DNA from: Actinokineospora diospyrosa
GTDB taxonomy: Bacteria > Actinomycetota > Actinomycetes > Mycobacteriales > Pseudonocardiaceae
Direction of reading: 5' to 3'
DNA length: 64,000 bases
Assembly: GCF_024171925.1 (NCBI RefSeq)
Contig: NZ_JAMTCO010000010.1
Coordinates: 159,741-223,740, forward strand
Shown here: in pieces, positions 16,025 to 27,280 of the stretch
Layout: the number at the start of each line of letters is the position of its first letter
Position numbering within the stretch: position 1 is the stretch's first letter
Made by a program: the position numbers and the translations under genes
Notes under the pieces: generated by a model
Told to the model about the DNA's origin: nothing
Seen by the model: only the letters and a program-made list of their open reading frames with translations
The model's database searches: none

Positions 16025-17608
16025 TTAGACAGTCAGGGTCCAGGTGTCGATGTTGCCGGTGTCGTAGGTGTAGATGTCGGTGACCTGGAGCTTCCACGTG
16101 CCGTTGCGGTTCTCCGCGGAGGCGTCGACCGTGAAGGTCTGGTGGATGCCGGTGGCCGAGCTCGTGCCACCCGCGCGCTGCAGGCTGTAGGCCTGCCCGG
16201 ACGGGCCGATGAGCAGGACGTTGAGGTCGCCGGTGTAGGTGTGGTTGATGTCGACCTTCACCGAGGTGGTGGTCGGCGCCTTGCCGGTGCAGTTGGCGAT
16301 GGTGACCGAAGAGGACACCGCCGAGCCGCCGTCGGGGATGTTGACGTCGTCACCGTTGGTGCCGGGGCCGCAGGTGGGGTCCGGGTCGGGGCCGGGGCCC
16401 CCGGTGATGAAGCCGCTGTAGAGGAGCTTGTTCGGGGAGCCCGAACCGGGGTTGGTGACCTTGCCGCTGGTGGCGTTGTTCACCAGCGCGTCGCGCAGCG
16501 CCTGCGGGCTGGCCGACGGGTTGGCCGACAGGTACAGCGCCGCGACGCCCGCGACGTGCGGGGTGGCCATCGAGGTGCCGGACATGTTGGTGGCGCTACC
16601 GGTCAGCGACAGCGACGTGATGTTGTCACCGGGGGCGAAGATGTCGGTGCACGTGCCGTAGTTGGAGAACGAGGCGCGCGCGTCGTTGGACGAGGTCGCG
16701 TTGACCGTGATCAGCGCGGCGACCTTGGCCGGACCGGTCGAGCAGGCGTCGGTCGAGCTGTTGCCCGAGGCGACCGCCATCTGCACGCCGGAGTTGACCA
16801 TGCCCGCGAGGGCGTCGTTGCCCAGGTCGGCGGTGTCGAAGGTCCACGAGGCGTTGACCACCGCGGGCTTCTGCGCGTTGGCGGTGATCCACTCGATCGC
16901 CTTGACACCGGCGGAGTCCGGGCCGTTGCCGGTGCAGCTGGTGCCGAGCATGCGGACCGAGACCAGCTTGACCTTCTTGGCCACGCCGTAGGTCTTGGAG
17001 CCGATGGTGCCCGAGACGTGCGTGCCGTGCCCGGAGCAGTCCTGGCCGTTCTGGCCGTCCTCGATGAAGTCGGCGCCGACGGAGGCGCGGCCCTCGAACT
17101 CGGCCAGGCCGGTCTTGATGCCGGTGTCGGTGACGTAGACGGTCACGTTCGACGCGCCGCCGCTGGGGTAGTTGTACTTCTTGTCCAGCGGCAGGTTCGC
17201 CTGGTCGACGCGGTCGAGGCCCCAGGTGGGGTTGTCCTGGACGTCGAGCGCCTTGGCGGTGCCGTCCTGGTAGACCTTCTTCACCGCCGGGTCGGCGGCG
17301 AGCTGCCTGGCCTTGGTGTCGCTCAGGCCCTTGACCTGGAAGCCCTGCATGGACTTGGAGAACACGTAGTCCAGGTTGCCGCCGTACTTCTGCACCAGGG
17401 CGCTGGAAGCGGCCTGGATGCTGGCGGCGGACGCGGCGGCGGTCGGCTTGAGCGAGACGATGAAGCTGTTGCCCGCCGCGGGCTGCTTGGCCCGCACGAA
17501 ATCGGCTTCGGCGGCGGTCGCCGGGGTGGCCACGGCCACCAGGGCAGCGGTCACCGCCGCCGCGCCGAGCGCCGCGAGCACGACTCGCCCGCGAGTGGAT
17601 CGTTGCAT
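16025..17608 (-). CDS. secreted subtilisin-family protease with P domain (1)
   Basis: Domain order: Sec signal (to about ATPATAAEA), inhibitor I9 propeptide (NSFIVSLKP to KKVYQDGTA), S8 catalytic domain, short Gly/Pro/Asp linker, and a C-terminal P/Homo B domain (~100 residues, starting near DDVNIPDGG, ending WKLQVTDIY). Catalytic residues are Asp in YVTDTGIK (~159), His in CSGHGTHVSG (~196) and Ser in GTSMATPHVAG (~343). It resembles proteinase K/aqualysin-type exported endoproteases. ATG 17608 gives a proper signal peptide. The sister gene lies upstream in the same direction with 160 bases and a strong hairpin between them. In that gap CGAACA-ggg-TGTTCG (~17655) is a possible operator. Confidence 0.92.
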   Translation of the reverse strand: MQRSTRGRVVLAALGAAAVTAALVAVATPATAAEADFVRAKQPAAGNSFIVSLKPTAAASAASIQAASSALVQKYGGNLDYVFSKSMQGFQVKGLSDTKARQLAADPAVKKVYQDGTAKALDVQDNPTWGLDRVDQANLPLDKKYNYPSGGASNVTVYVTDTGIKTGLAEFEGRASVGADFIEDGQNGQDCSGHGTHVSGTIGSKTYGVAKKVKLVSVRMLGTSCTGNGPDSAGVKAIEWITANAQKPAVVNASWTFDTADLGNDALAGMVNSGVQMAVASGNSSTDACSTGPAKVAALITVNATSSNDARASFSNYGTCTDIFAPGDNITSLSLTGSATNMSGTSMATPHVAGVAALYLSANPSASPQALRDALVNNATSGKVTNPGSGSPNKLLYSGFITGGPGPDPDPTCGPGTNGDDVNIPDGGSAVSSSVTIANCTGKAPTTTSVKVDINHTYTGDLNVLLIGPSGQAYSLQRAGGTSSATGIHQTFTVDASAENRNGTWKLQVTDIYTYDTGNIDTWTLTV

Positions 17609-17680
17609 GATGAGGAGGTCCTTCCACGATGGTCGACAGCCGTGCGCACACGGCCGAACAGGGTGTTCGCCCTTCATGGA

Positions 17681-17725
17681 CCGGGCACCCGGCGCTTCGG
17701 GTCGCACCGTGCGCCGGGTGCCCGG
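17681..17725 (-). terminator. hairpin between the two S8 genes
   Basis: Perfect 15-bp inverted repeat (CCGGGCACCCGGCGC and complement) with a 15-base loop, about 45 bases after the stop of the upstream S8 gene. It probably terminates or attenuates transcription before the second protease gene. Confidence 0.7.
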
Positions 17726-17768
17726 GGTCGCGCTGCCGCCACCGGGTAGGGGCGGCCAACCGGATCCC

Positions 17769-19361
17769 TTAGAAGGTCAGGGTCCAGGTGTCGATGGTGC
17801 CGACGTCGTAGGTCATCACGTCGGTGACCTGGAGCTTCCAGGTCCCGTTGCGGTTCTCCGCGGAGGCGTCGACGGTGAAGGTCTCGTGGATGCCGGAGGC
17901 GGAGCTGGCGCCACGGGCCTTCTTCAGGTTGTAGGTCGCGCCGGACGGGCCGATCAGGTCGACGACCAGGTCACCGGTGTAGGTGTGGTTGATGTCGACC
18001 TTGACCTTGGTTCCGGTCGAGGCCTTGCCGGTGCAGTTGGCGACCGTCACCGGGGAGTTCACCGCGGTGCTGGTGTCCGGGATGGACACGTCGGCGCCGT
18101 TGGTCACCGCGTCGCAGGTGCCCGGCTCGGGGTCGGGGTTGCCGCCGCCGATGAAGCTGACGTTGAGCAGCTTGTTGGGCGAGCCCTTGAGGTCGGTGAT
18201 CTTGCCGGAGGTGGCGTTGTTCACCAGCGCGTCGCGGACCTGCTGCGGGGTGGCCGAGGGGTTGGCCGACAGGTAGAGCGCCGCGGCACCGGCCACGTGC
18301 GGGGTGGCCATCGAGGTGCCGTTCATGGTGGCGGTGCTGCCACCGTTCTTGGTGGAGAGGATGGCCGAGCCGGGCGCGAAGATGTCCAGGCAGGTGCCGT
18401 AGTTGGACTCCAGCGAACCGGCGGTCCAGATGGAGCGCTTGTCGGCGTTGTCGCTGGCGCCGACGGTGATCGCCTCGGGCACGCGCGCCGGGCTGGTGTT
18501 GCAGGCGTCGCCCGCGTTGTTGCCCGCGGCGAGCGCGAAGGTCACGCCAGCGGAGATGCCGCGCTTGATCGCGTTGTCCACCGAGGTGTCCGCGCCGCCG
18601 CCGAGGCTCATGTTGGCGACAGCGGGCTTCTTGGCGTTCTGCGCGACCCAGTCGATGCCCTTGATGATCACCGAGTAGGCGCCGTTGCCGGAGCAGTCGA
18701 GCACCCGGACCGCGACCAGGTTGACCTTCTTGGCCACGCCGTAGGTCTTCGAGCCGACGGTGCCCGCCACGTGCGTGCCGTGGCCCTGGCAGTCGGAGGC
18801 GTCGGCGTCGTTGTCGATGAAGTCGTAGCCGTCCTTGGCGCGACCCTCGAACTCGGTGTGCGCCTTGTAGATGCCGGTGTCCAGGATGTACGCGGTCACG
18901 TTGGAGGCGGTGTTCGCGTAGGTGTACTTCTGGTCCAGCGGCAGGTTCGCCTGGTCGATCCGGTCCAGACCCCAGGTCGGGTTGGTCTGCGTGTCCGACA
19001 TCCGGGCGACGCCGTCCTGCTGGACGTAGGCGACCGACGGGTCGGCCGCGAGCCGCTTGGCCGCCGCCTCGTCCAACTTCACCGCGAAGCCGCGCAGGGA
19101 CGCGACGTAGGTGTTGCTGACCTTGCCGCCGTGCTTGCGGGCCAGGTCGAGCGCCTTGGCGTTGGTGGTCGGGACGTCGGAGGCGCCGTCCTTGAACACC
19201 ACGATGTAGCTACCCGCGATGGGCTGCGCGCTGCTCAGGATCGAGCCGGTCGCCTGCTGGGCCGCCGCTGGGCTGGTCACCGCGGCCACGATGGCCACGG
19301 CGGTCGCGCCTGCGGCCACCCCGGCTGCGACGACCCGCCGGGTCTTGCGATCAAGTCGCAT
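17769..19361 (-). CDS. secreted subtilisin-family protease with P domain (2)
   Basis: It has the same architecture as its neighbour and is clearly its paralogue: signal peptide (VTSPAAAQQ), I9 propeptide (SYIVVFKDGASD to VAYVQQDGVA), S8 domain and P domain (ADVSIPDTSTAV to WKLQVTDVM). Catalytic Asp is in YILDTGIY (~160), His in CQGHGTHVAG (~194) and Ser in GTSMATPHVAG (~345). The mature enzyme should act outside the cell. ATG 19361 has GGAGAAG upstream. The gene is divergent from the LAL regulator; the 272-base intergenic region contains the shared bipartite motif 117 bases from this start. Confidence 0.92.
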   Translation of the reverse strand: MRLDRKTRRVVAAGVAAGATAVAIVAAVTSPAAAQQATGSILSSAQPIAGSYIVVFKDGASDVPTTNAKALDLARKHGGKVSNTYVASLRGFAVKLDEAAAKRLAADPSVAYVQQDGVARMSDTQTNPTWGLDRIDQANLPLDQKYTYANTASNVTAYILDTGIYKAHTEFEGRAKDGYDFIDNDADASDCQGHGTHVAGTVGSKTYGVAKKVNLVAVRVLDCSGNGAYSVIIKGIDWVAQNAKKPAVANMSLGGGADTSVDNAIKRGISAGVTFALAAGNNAGDACNTSPARVPEAITVGASDNADKRSIWTAGSLESNYGTCLDIFAPGSAILSTKNGGSTATMNGTSMATPHVAGAAALYLSANPSATPQQVRDALVNNATSGKITDLKGSPNKLLNVSFIGGGNPDPEPGTCDAVTNGADVSIPDTSTAVNSPVTVANCTGKASTGTKVKVDINHTYTGDLVVDLIGPSGATYNLKKARGASSASGIHETFTVDASAENRNGTWKLQVTDVMTYDVGTIDTWTLTF

Positions 19362-19477
19362 CTGGGCTTCTCCATTCCGCTCCTCCGGGTGGTGGACACC
19401 ACCCGGGGGTGTGGCTGCCTGGCAGGGTTGGTAACTGACAGCCACTTGCGGATCACCATCGAGGGGCGCGGCAAGAC

Positions 19478-19509
19478 GAACAATCCGGATATCGGTACGT
19501 AGGGATACC
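19478..19509 (+). promoter_or_regulatory. copy 2 of bipartite protease-island motif
   Basis: GAACAATC at 19478, 13 bases, then GTAGGGATACC. It sits near the middle of the divergent region between S8 protease 2 (117 bases away) and the LAL regulator gene (125 bases away), so it could control either or both. It includes the short inverted repeat GGTA...TACC. Confidence 0.65.
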
Positions 19510-19633
19510 CGTCTTTCACCTAAGATCAACTTCTCAGTCCGTGACATCCTGGAGTTTCAGATCACCGCTGGGCCGCCTAGGCTCGCCAAAACCCCACCGG
19601 GTGCGGTAGCGGACACGTGGGTTGGGAGGGTGG

Positions 19634-22543
19634 ATGAGCCGGACACCGAGGCCGAACACGCGGCGCCCCGACGCCACCGGACTGATGCGGACCAGCTCGC
19701 CGGTCCTGGTCGGGCGCGGCGACCAACTCGGCGCCCTGGTGGCCGCGGTGCCGAGGCAGCCAGCCGTGATCATGATCGAGGGCGAGGCGGGCGTCGGGAA
19801 GTCGCGGCTGGTGCGCGAACTGCTCGACTCCGAACTGGGTCCGATGGCCGTCCTCATGGGCTACTGCCAGCCGGTCGGCGAACCGTTCCCGTACGGGGCG
19901 GTGCTGGAGGCGCTGCGCGACGCGACAGACCGGCTCACCAGGGGCCACCCGCGGCTGAGCCCGGTGGCCGGGGTGCTCGGCCCGCTGCTGCCCGAGCTCG
20001 CCGAGTACCTGCCGCCGCCGCCCGCGCCGACCGGGGACCCGCGCACCGAGCGGCACCGGCTGTTCCGCGCCATGCGCGAGGTGATCAGCGTGCTCGGGCC
20101 GGTGCTGCTGGTCGTGGAGGACCTGCACTGGGCCGACGACGGTTCCCGCCAGCTGCTGCGGTTCCTGATGGGCGACCCGCCGCTCAACCTGTCCATTGTG
20201 GTCACTTACCGGCGCGAGGACGTGCCGGGCGGCGTCCCCTTGGGATCGGCCTACCGGCCGCCGAGCGGCATCACCAGCGTGCTGCTCGAGCTCGGCCCGC
20301 TCGACGTCGACGAGGTGCGGGCGCTGACCTCGGCGATCTTGGACGAAGAGGCGGTCTCCGCCGAGTTCGCCGCGAAGCTGCACGAGCGCACCGCGGGCAT
20401 CCCGTTCGTGGTCGAGGAGACGCTGCGGGCGCTGCGCAACCCGGCGGGCGCTGTGCACGCCGACGGCGCGACCGCCCGGCGGCTGCTGGACAACGTGGAC
20501 GTCCCGGTACTGCTGCGCGACGCCATGGCCGAGCGACTGGCAGCGCTCCCGACGACCGCGACCCGACTCGCCCAAGCCGCCGCAGTGCTCGGTGTGCCCG
20601 CCCCGGCGGAGCTGCTCGGCGAGGTCGCCGCGATCGGCGAGACCCGCCTGCGGGCCGCGCTGACGCACGCGCTCAGCGGGCACGTGCTGCACGAGGTCGA
20701 CTCCGGCCGCTACGGGTTCCGGCACGCGCTGGCCCAGCAGGCCGTCTACGACACCCTCAGCGGCCCGGACCGCCAGCAGCTGCACAACCGGGCCATCGAG
20801 GCCCTGGACCAGGTCGAGCCGCGCCCCTTGGTGCAGCTGGCCGAGCACAGCGAACGCGCGGGCCGCACGGCGGCGTGGCTGCACTACGGCGAGGCCGCGG
20901 CCGACCGGGCCGCCGAGGTCGGTGACGCCGCGACGGCGACCGCGCTGCTGCAACGGCTGCTGGTCGAGCCGACGGTGCCCGCCGCGGACGTGGACCGGCT
21001 GGCGATCAAGCTGGGCCAGGTCGCGCACCTGGGCCTTGACCAGCACGACCCGACCGAGGCGCTGGAGCGGCTGCTGTCGGACCGGCGGCTGTCGATCTCC
21101 GCGCGCGGCGAGGTCCGGCTCTACCGCGGGCTGCTGCTGATCCGCCAGGCGGGCGGGGTCGAGGAGGCCCGCTCGGAGATCGAGATGGCCATCGCGGACC
21201 TGGTCGAGCGCCCGGACCTGGCCGCCAAGGGCGCCGCGGTGCTGGGCCAGCCGTTCATGGGGATGACCCCGATGAGCGAGTTCATGCTGTGGCTCGACCG
21301 CACCGACCGCTACCGCGACGCCACCGACGACGTCGAGCTGAAGATCTCGCTGCAGGCCAACGAGATGGGCTCCAAGCTGCACACCGGCGACCCGTCGGTG
21401 CTGGCCAACCTGGACCGGCTGCCCGACACCGCGTCCACCCCCGGCGAGCAGCGGCAGCTGGCCAGGGCGTACTGCAACCTGGCCGACGCGTGCACCTCGA
21501 CCGGGCACTTCAAGCTGTGCGGCGACCTGCTGCGCAGCGGGCTGCGCTTCGCGGCCGAGTGCGGGGCGCCGTTCGTGGTGAGCACCGCGCGCGCGACCAA
21601 GGCCCGGCTGGACTGGCTGACCGGCGAGTGGGACGGGCTCGCCGAGCGCGCTGGCAGGCTCCTCGACGAGTACCGGGACCTGTTCCCGGTGGCCAGCGAG
21701 CTGTGCCTGGTGCTCGGGTCGCTGGCGATGGCCCGCGGCGAGTGGGCTGAGGCGACCAGCTACCTGACCGAGACCGGGGCGTTCGCGCCGGAGGAGGCCA
21801 TCGCGCCGGTGGCCATCGCGGGCTGCGCGGCGCTGGCCTGGACGATGCTCTCGCAGGACGAGGTCACCCGGGCCTGCGTGGACGTCGACCGGGGCATCGA
21901 GATCGTGCGCGGCAAGGGCGTCTGGGTGTGGGCGACGGAGCTGGGCCCGGTGGCGGTCGCGACGTTCCTGGCCGCGGGCCGGGAGATGGACGCGGAGAAC
22001 CTGATCGAGGACATCGCGACGGGCATCGAGGGCCGGGACGCGCCGATGGCGGTCGCCGCGCTCGCGCAGTGCCGCGGCAGGCTCGCCGAGGCCCGCGGCC
22101 AACTCGACGTGGCGGTGTCGCACTACCGCGAGTCGGTGGACCGCTACGAGCGGCTGCCCGCGCCGTACTTCGCCGCGATGGTGGCCGAGCGGGAGGCGAT
22201 CTGCCTGCTGCCCAGCGAGAACGACAAGGCGACCGAGATCCTCTCGGCGCTGGTGGACGCGTTCGACTCGCTCGGCGCGACCCGGGACGCGGCCAGGTGC
22301 AGGCACCTGCTGCGCGGCATGGGCGGCGGCAAGCCGTCGCGCCGGGGCCGCCGCGGCTACGGCAACGAGCTGTCCCCGCGCGAGCAGGAGGTGGCCAGGC
22401 TGCTGGCGGCCGGGCACACCAACCGCGAGATCGCCGACGTGCTCTTCCTGTCCCCGCGCACGGTCGAGCAGCACGCCGCCCGGGTGCTGCGCAAACTCGG
22501 TGTCTCCTCCCGAGCCGAACTCCAAGCCGAGGACCTGGGCTAG
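19634..22543 (+). CDS. LAL-type LuxR regulator with AAA ATPase, 969 aa
   Basis: Large ATP-binding LuxR regulator of full family length. The N-terminal AAA domain has Walker A GEAGVGKSRLVREL (~52) and Walker B VLLVVEDLHWADD (~160). The centre is a long TPR-like helical superhelix. The C-terminus (~905-965) is a GerE/LuxR helix-turn-helix: ELSPREQEVARLLAAGHTNR, then LSPRTVEQHAARVLRKLGVS. Such proteins activate transcription in response to an inducer bound by the helical region. It lies inside the protease island, flanked on both sides by the shared motif, so it is the likely island regulator (inference). ATG 19634 has GGGAGGG upstream. Confidence 0.9.
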   Translation: MSRTPRPNTRRPDATGLMRTSSPVLVGRGDQLGALVAAVPRQPAVIMIEGEAGVGKSRLVRELLDSELGPMAVLMGYCQPVGEPFPYGAVLEALRDATDRLTRGHPRLSPVAGVLGPLLPELAEYLPPPPAPTGDPRTERHRLFRAMREVISVLGPVLLVVEDLHWADDGSRQLLRFLMGDPPLNLSIVVTYRREDVPGGVPLGSAYRPPSGITSVLLELGPLDVDEVRALTSAILDEEAVSAEFAAKLHERTAGIPFVVEETLRALRNPAGAVHADGATARRLLDNVDVPVLLRDAMAERLAALPTTATRLAQAAAVLGVPAPAELLGEVAAIGETRLRAALTHALSGHVLHEVDSGRYGFRHALAQQAVYDTLSGPDRQQLHNRAIEALDQVEPRPLVQLAEHSERAGRTAAWLHYGEAAADRAAEVGDAATATALLQRLLVEPTVPAADVDRLAIKLGQVAHLGLDQHDPTEALERLLSDRRLSISARGEVRLYRGLLLIRQAGGVEEARSEIEMAIADLVERPDLAAKGAAVLGQPFMGMTPMSEFMLWLDRTDRYRDATDDVELKISLQANEMGSKLHTGDPSVLANLDRLPDTASTPGEQRQLARAYCNLADACTSTGHFKLCGDLLRSGLRFAAECGAPFVVSTARATKARLDWLTGEWDGLAERAGRLLDEYRDLFPVASELCLVLGSLAMARGEWAEATSYLTETGAFAPEEAIAPVAIAGCAALAWTMLSQDEVTRACVDVDRGIEIVRGKGVWVWATELGPVAVATFLAAGREMDAENLIEDIATGIEGRDAPMAVAALAQCRGRLAEARGQLDVAVSHYRESVDRYERLPAPYFAAMVAEREAICLLPSENDKATEILSALVDAFDSLGATRDAARCRHLLRGMGGGKPSRRGRRGYGNELSPREQEVARLLAAGHTNREIADVLFLSPRTVEQHAARVLRKLGVSSRAELQAEDLG

Positions 22544-22565
22544 AGCGCTAGAAGCCCCGCGAACA

Positions 22566-22601
22566 CGAGAAGGACCGTCCGGGGATGGACGGTCCTTCTC
22601 G
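22566..22601 (+). terminator. terminator after LAL gene
   Basis: Perfect 15-bp stem (CGAGAAGGACCGTCC and complement) with a 6-base loop, 22 bases after the LAL stop codon. Confidence 0.85.
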
Positions 22602-22849
22602 TCGGAACCAGCGGCTGGCGAGCGGCCCCCTGCATCAAAGGACGTTCGCCGAACCGCACCAGGCGGTGCCGAGCGCCGGGTGGGCGCCGCGGTCCCGGGG
22701 TGCGTGGTTCGAGTGACCACGGAGCCGGAACAACCCCGGGCGGGGGAGAGACGAGGGCGTGGGCGCCGCTCCCCCGACTTCCCGAGGTTCGCCCGTCGGG
22801 CCGGTGGGCCCTTCGTGCTTGGGAGAAGCGTGCCGGGGGCGGCGCGGCA
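22602..22849. other. non-coding part of the 22544-23099 gap
   Basis: The gap between the LAL and carboxypeptidase genes is ~556 bases. Apart from the terminator at its left and the motif at 22850, I see no gene: open frames here have no family features or ribosome sites. It is probably a long promoter and leader region for the carboxypeptidase. Confidence 0.5.
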
Positions 22850-22881
22850 GAACAATCGAGGCACCGGTAGGTAGGGATACC
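22850..22881 (+). promoter_or_regulatory. copy 3 of bipartite protease-island motif
   Basis: GAACAATC at 22850, 13 bases, then GTAGGGATACC; the two blocks are identical to the 19478 copy. It lies 219 bases upstream of the M14 carboxypeptidase start, in the opposite orientation relative to its gene compared with the copies serving the S1 and S8 proteases. Confidence 0.6.
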
Positions 22882-23099
22882 TATCTATTGACCTGGGCCG
22901 ATGGTAATCGACTGGGAAATAACCGGTAACGGAGAACCACCTCCGCAGCCTTGTGGCGCGTGAAGCGGCCGGGTCACCATCCAACTGCACCACTGTGCGT
23001 CCTGGTCGTGAGGGCACCTTCGGGTTCGTCCGGGGCAGGCAGCGGACAACCTCATACTCACCTCCAGTGCCCCCGGGCACTCCTTGCAGGAGGCAACGC

Positions 23100-24764
23100 G
23101 TGAAACGCAAACGCCTATCGGTCGCGGTCGGGGCGGTAGCCGCCCTTGCCGTGGTCTTGTCATCATCGCCCGGCGCCACGGCGCGGCCCGACGCGGCCGC
23201 GAGCCGCACCTCGGCCGAGTACGCGGTCATCGGGGTCAAGACCCACCAGGAGCGGTCTTCCATCGCCAAGACCGGCGCCGCCGTCAACGGCGTCGAGGAC
23301 AGCAGGCTGATGATCACCGCGACCCCGGCCGAGGTCGCCAAGATCCGCCAGCTCGGCTACCGGGTGGACGCCCAGGACACCGCCGCGATCACCGCCGACC
23401 GGGGCGCGGCGGCACCGGCGGACTTCCCCAGCGCCGACGCGAACTACCACAACTACGCCGAGATGACCGCGGTCATCAACAAGGCGGTCACCGACCACCC
23501 CGGCATCATCACCAAGCAGGTCGTCGGCAAGACCTACGAGAACCGCGACATCTTCGCGATCAAGATCTCGGACAACGCCGCGACCGACGAGGACGAGCCC
23601 GAGGTGCTGTTCACCGCGCACCAGCACGCGCGCGAGCACCTGACCGTCGAGATGGCGGTGTACCTGATCAACCTGCTGACCGACAGCTACACCACCGACG
23701 CCAAGATCAAGGGCCTCGTCGACAGCCGGGAGATCTGGATCATCCCGGACGTCAACCCCGACGGCGGCGAGTTCGACATCAGCAGCGGCTCCTACCGCAG
23801 CTGGCGCAAGAACCGGCAGCCGAACTCCGGTTCGTCCAACGTCGGCACCGACCTCAACCGCAACTGGGACTACAAGTGGGGCTGCTGCAACGGTTCCTCG
23901 GGTTCCACCAGCAGTGAGACCTACCGCGGCCCGTCCGCGGCGTCGGCGCCCGAGGTCCGCGCGCTGCAGAACTTCGTGAGCAGCCGGATCGTCGGCGGCA
24001 AGCAGCAGATCAGCGTGGGCATCGACTTCCACACCTACTCCGAGCTGGTGCTCTGGCCCTACGGCTGGACCTACGACGACACCGCCCCCGGCCTGACCGC
24101 CGAGGACCAGCGGGTGTTCTCCACCATCGGCCGGGCCATGGCGGCGAAGAACAACTACACCCCCGAGCAGTCCTCGGACCTGTACATCACCGACGGGTCG
24201 ATCGACGACTACCTGTGGGGCGTGCACAAGATCTACGGCTACACCTTCGAGATGTACCCGACCGGCACCGCCGGTGGCGGCTTCTACCCGCCCGACGAGG
24301 TCATCAGCCGGGAGACCGCGCGCAACAAGGAGGCCGTCCTCCTGCTGCTCGACTACGCCGACTGCCCGAAGCGCTCGATCGGCGGGACCTGCGGCACCAC
24401 GCCGCCGGACCCGGGTGGCAAGGTCTTCGAGAACACCGCCGACGTGCAGATCCCGGACGCGGGCGCGGCGATCACCAGCGACATCGCGGTGACCGGCGTG
24501 ACCGGCAACGCCCCGGCCACGCTGAAGGTCGACGTCAACATCGTGCACACCTACCGCGGCGACCTGGTCATCGACCTGGTGGCCCCGGACGGTTCGGCCT
24601 ACCGGTTGAAGAACTCCTCGACCAGCGACTCGGCCGACAACGTGATCGCCACGTACACGGTGAACGCCTCGACCGAGGTGGCCAACGGGACCTGGAAGCT
24701 CAAGGTCCAGGACACCTACCGGCAGGACACCGGCTACATCAACAGCTGGAAGCTCACCTTCTGA
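23100..24764 (+). CDS. secreted M14 zinc carboxypeptidase with P domain
   Basis: Signal peptide ([20 protein letters not shown]), ~90-residue propeptide, then an M14 carboxypeptidase domain. Zinc ligands are His and Glu in HQHAREHLT and a later His in [20 protein letters not shown] carries the substrate Asn/Arg pair, and the catalytic Glu is in TFEMYPTG. It removes C-terminal residues from peptides outside the cell. After a Cys-containing linker comes a P/Homo B domain (~110 residues) nearly identical to that of the next gene. GTG 23100 has GCAGGAGG upstream; upstream in-frame starts lack this. It complements the endoproteases around it. Confidence 0.93.
   Translation: MKRKRLSVAVGAVAALAVVLSSSPGATARPDAAASRTSAEYAVIGVKTHQERSSIAKTGAAVNGVEDSRLMITATPAEVAKIRQLGYRVDAQDTAAITADRGAAAPADFPSADANYHNYAEMTAVINKAVTDHPGIITKQVVGKTYENRDIFAIKISDNAATDEDEPEVLFTAHQHAREHLTVEMAVYLINLLTDSYTTDAKIKGLVDSREIWIIPDVNPDGGEFDISSGSYRSWRKNRQPNSGSSNVGTDLNRNWDYKWGCCNGSSGSTSSETYRGPSAASAPEVRALQNFVSSRIVGGKQQISVGIDFHTYSELVLWPYGWTYDDTAPGLTAEDQRVFSTIGRAMAAKNNYTPEQSSDLYITDGSIDDYLWGVHKIYGYTFEMYPTGTAGGGFYPPDEVISRETARNKEAVLLLLDYADCPKRSIGGTCGTTPPDPGGKVFENTADVQIPDAGAAITSDIAVTGVTGNAPATLKVDVNIVHTYRGDLVIDLVAPDGSAYRLKNSSTSDSADNVIATYTVNASTEVANGTWKLKVQDTYRQDTGYINSWKLTF
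24423..24764 (+). repeat. P-domain coding duplication, copy A
   Basis: This 342-bp tail of the M14 gene is nearly identical to the 342-bp tail of the S1 trypsin gene at 25800-26141, beginning GTCTTCGAGAACACC in both, although the catalytic domains are unrelated. It points to recent domain transfer or gene conversion. Confidence 0.85.
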
Positions 24765-27070
<2,306 letters not shown>

Positions 27071-27099
27071 CCGCGAGGCCAGTAGAGTCGACTTGCGGA

Positions 27100-27134
27100 G
27101 TCCGCCCCGGGTGCGCTGTTCACCCGGGGCGGAC
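27100..27134 (+). terminator. terminator closing the protease island
   Basis: Perfect 14-bp stem (GTCCGCCCCGGGTG and complement) with a 7-base loop, 29 bases after the trypsin stop, followed by CCATTTG. Confidence 0.85.
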
Positions 27135-27280
27135 CCATTTGTCACAATTGCCAGATATCAGTTCCACCCAGCCTCTGGCTTCACGGCCGAGGTTGACGGC
27201 AAGATACGGGCCAAGTTACCGCTAGGTAGACGGTAGGGGTCACCCGAACCACGCTGCCTGACGTGCGCCGGAGGAGAGCT

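Noticed and set aside
22680..22760. Possible tRNA around GTGGTTCGAGTGACCAC
   Set aside because: The T-loop-like string has no matching acceptor, D or anticodon arms.
22500..22874. 124-codon plus frame downstream of the LAL gene
   Set aside because: It starts inside the LAL gene, crosses a strong terminator and has no ribosome site or domain.
19577..23341. Very long open frame (1254 codons) on the minus strand opposite the LAL regulator
   Set aside because: It is a GC-bias shadow: composition is Arg/Gly/Gln-rich, no domain is visible, and the plus strand encodes a complete LAL protein with all motifs.
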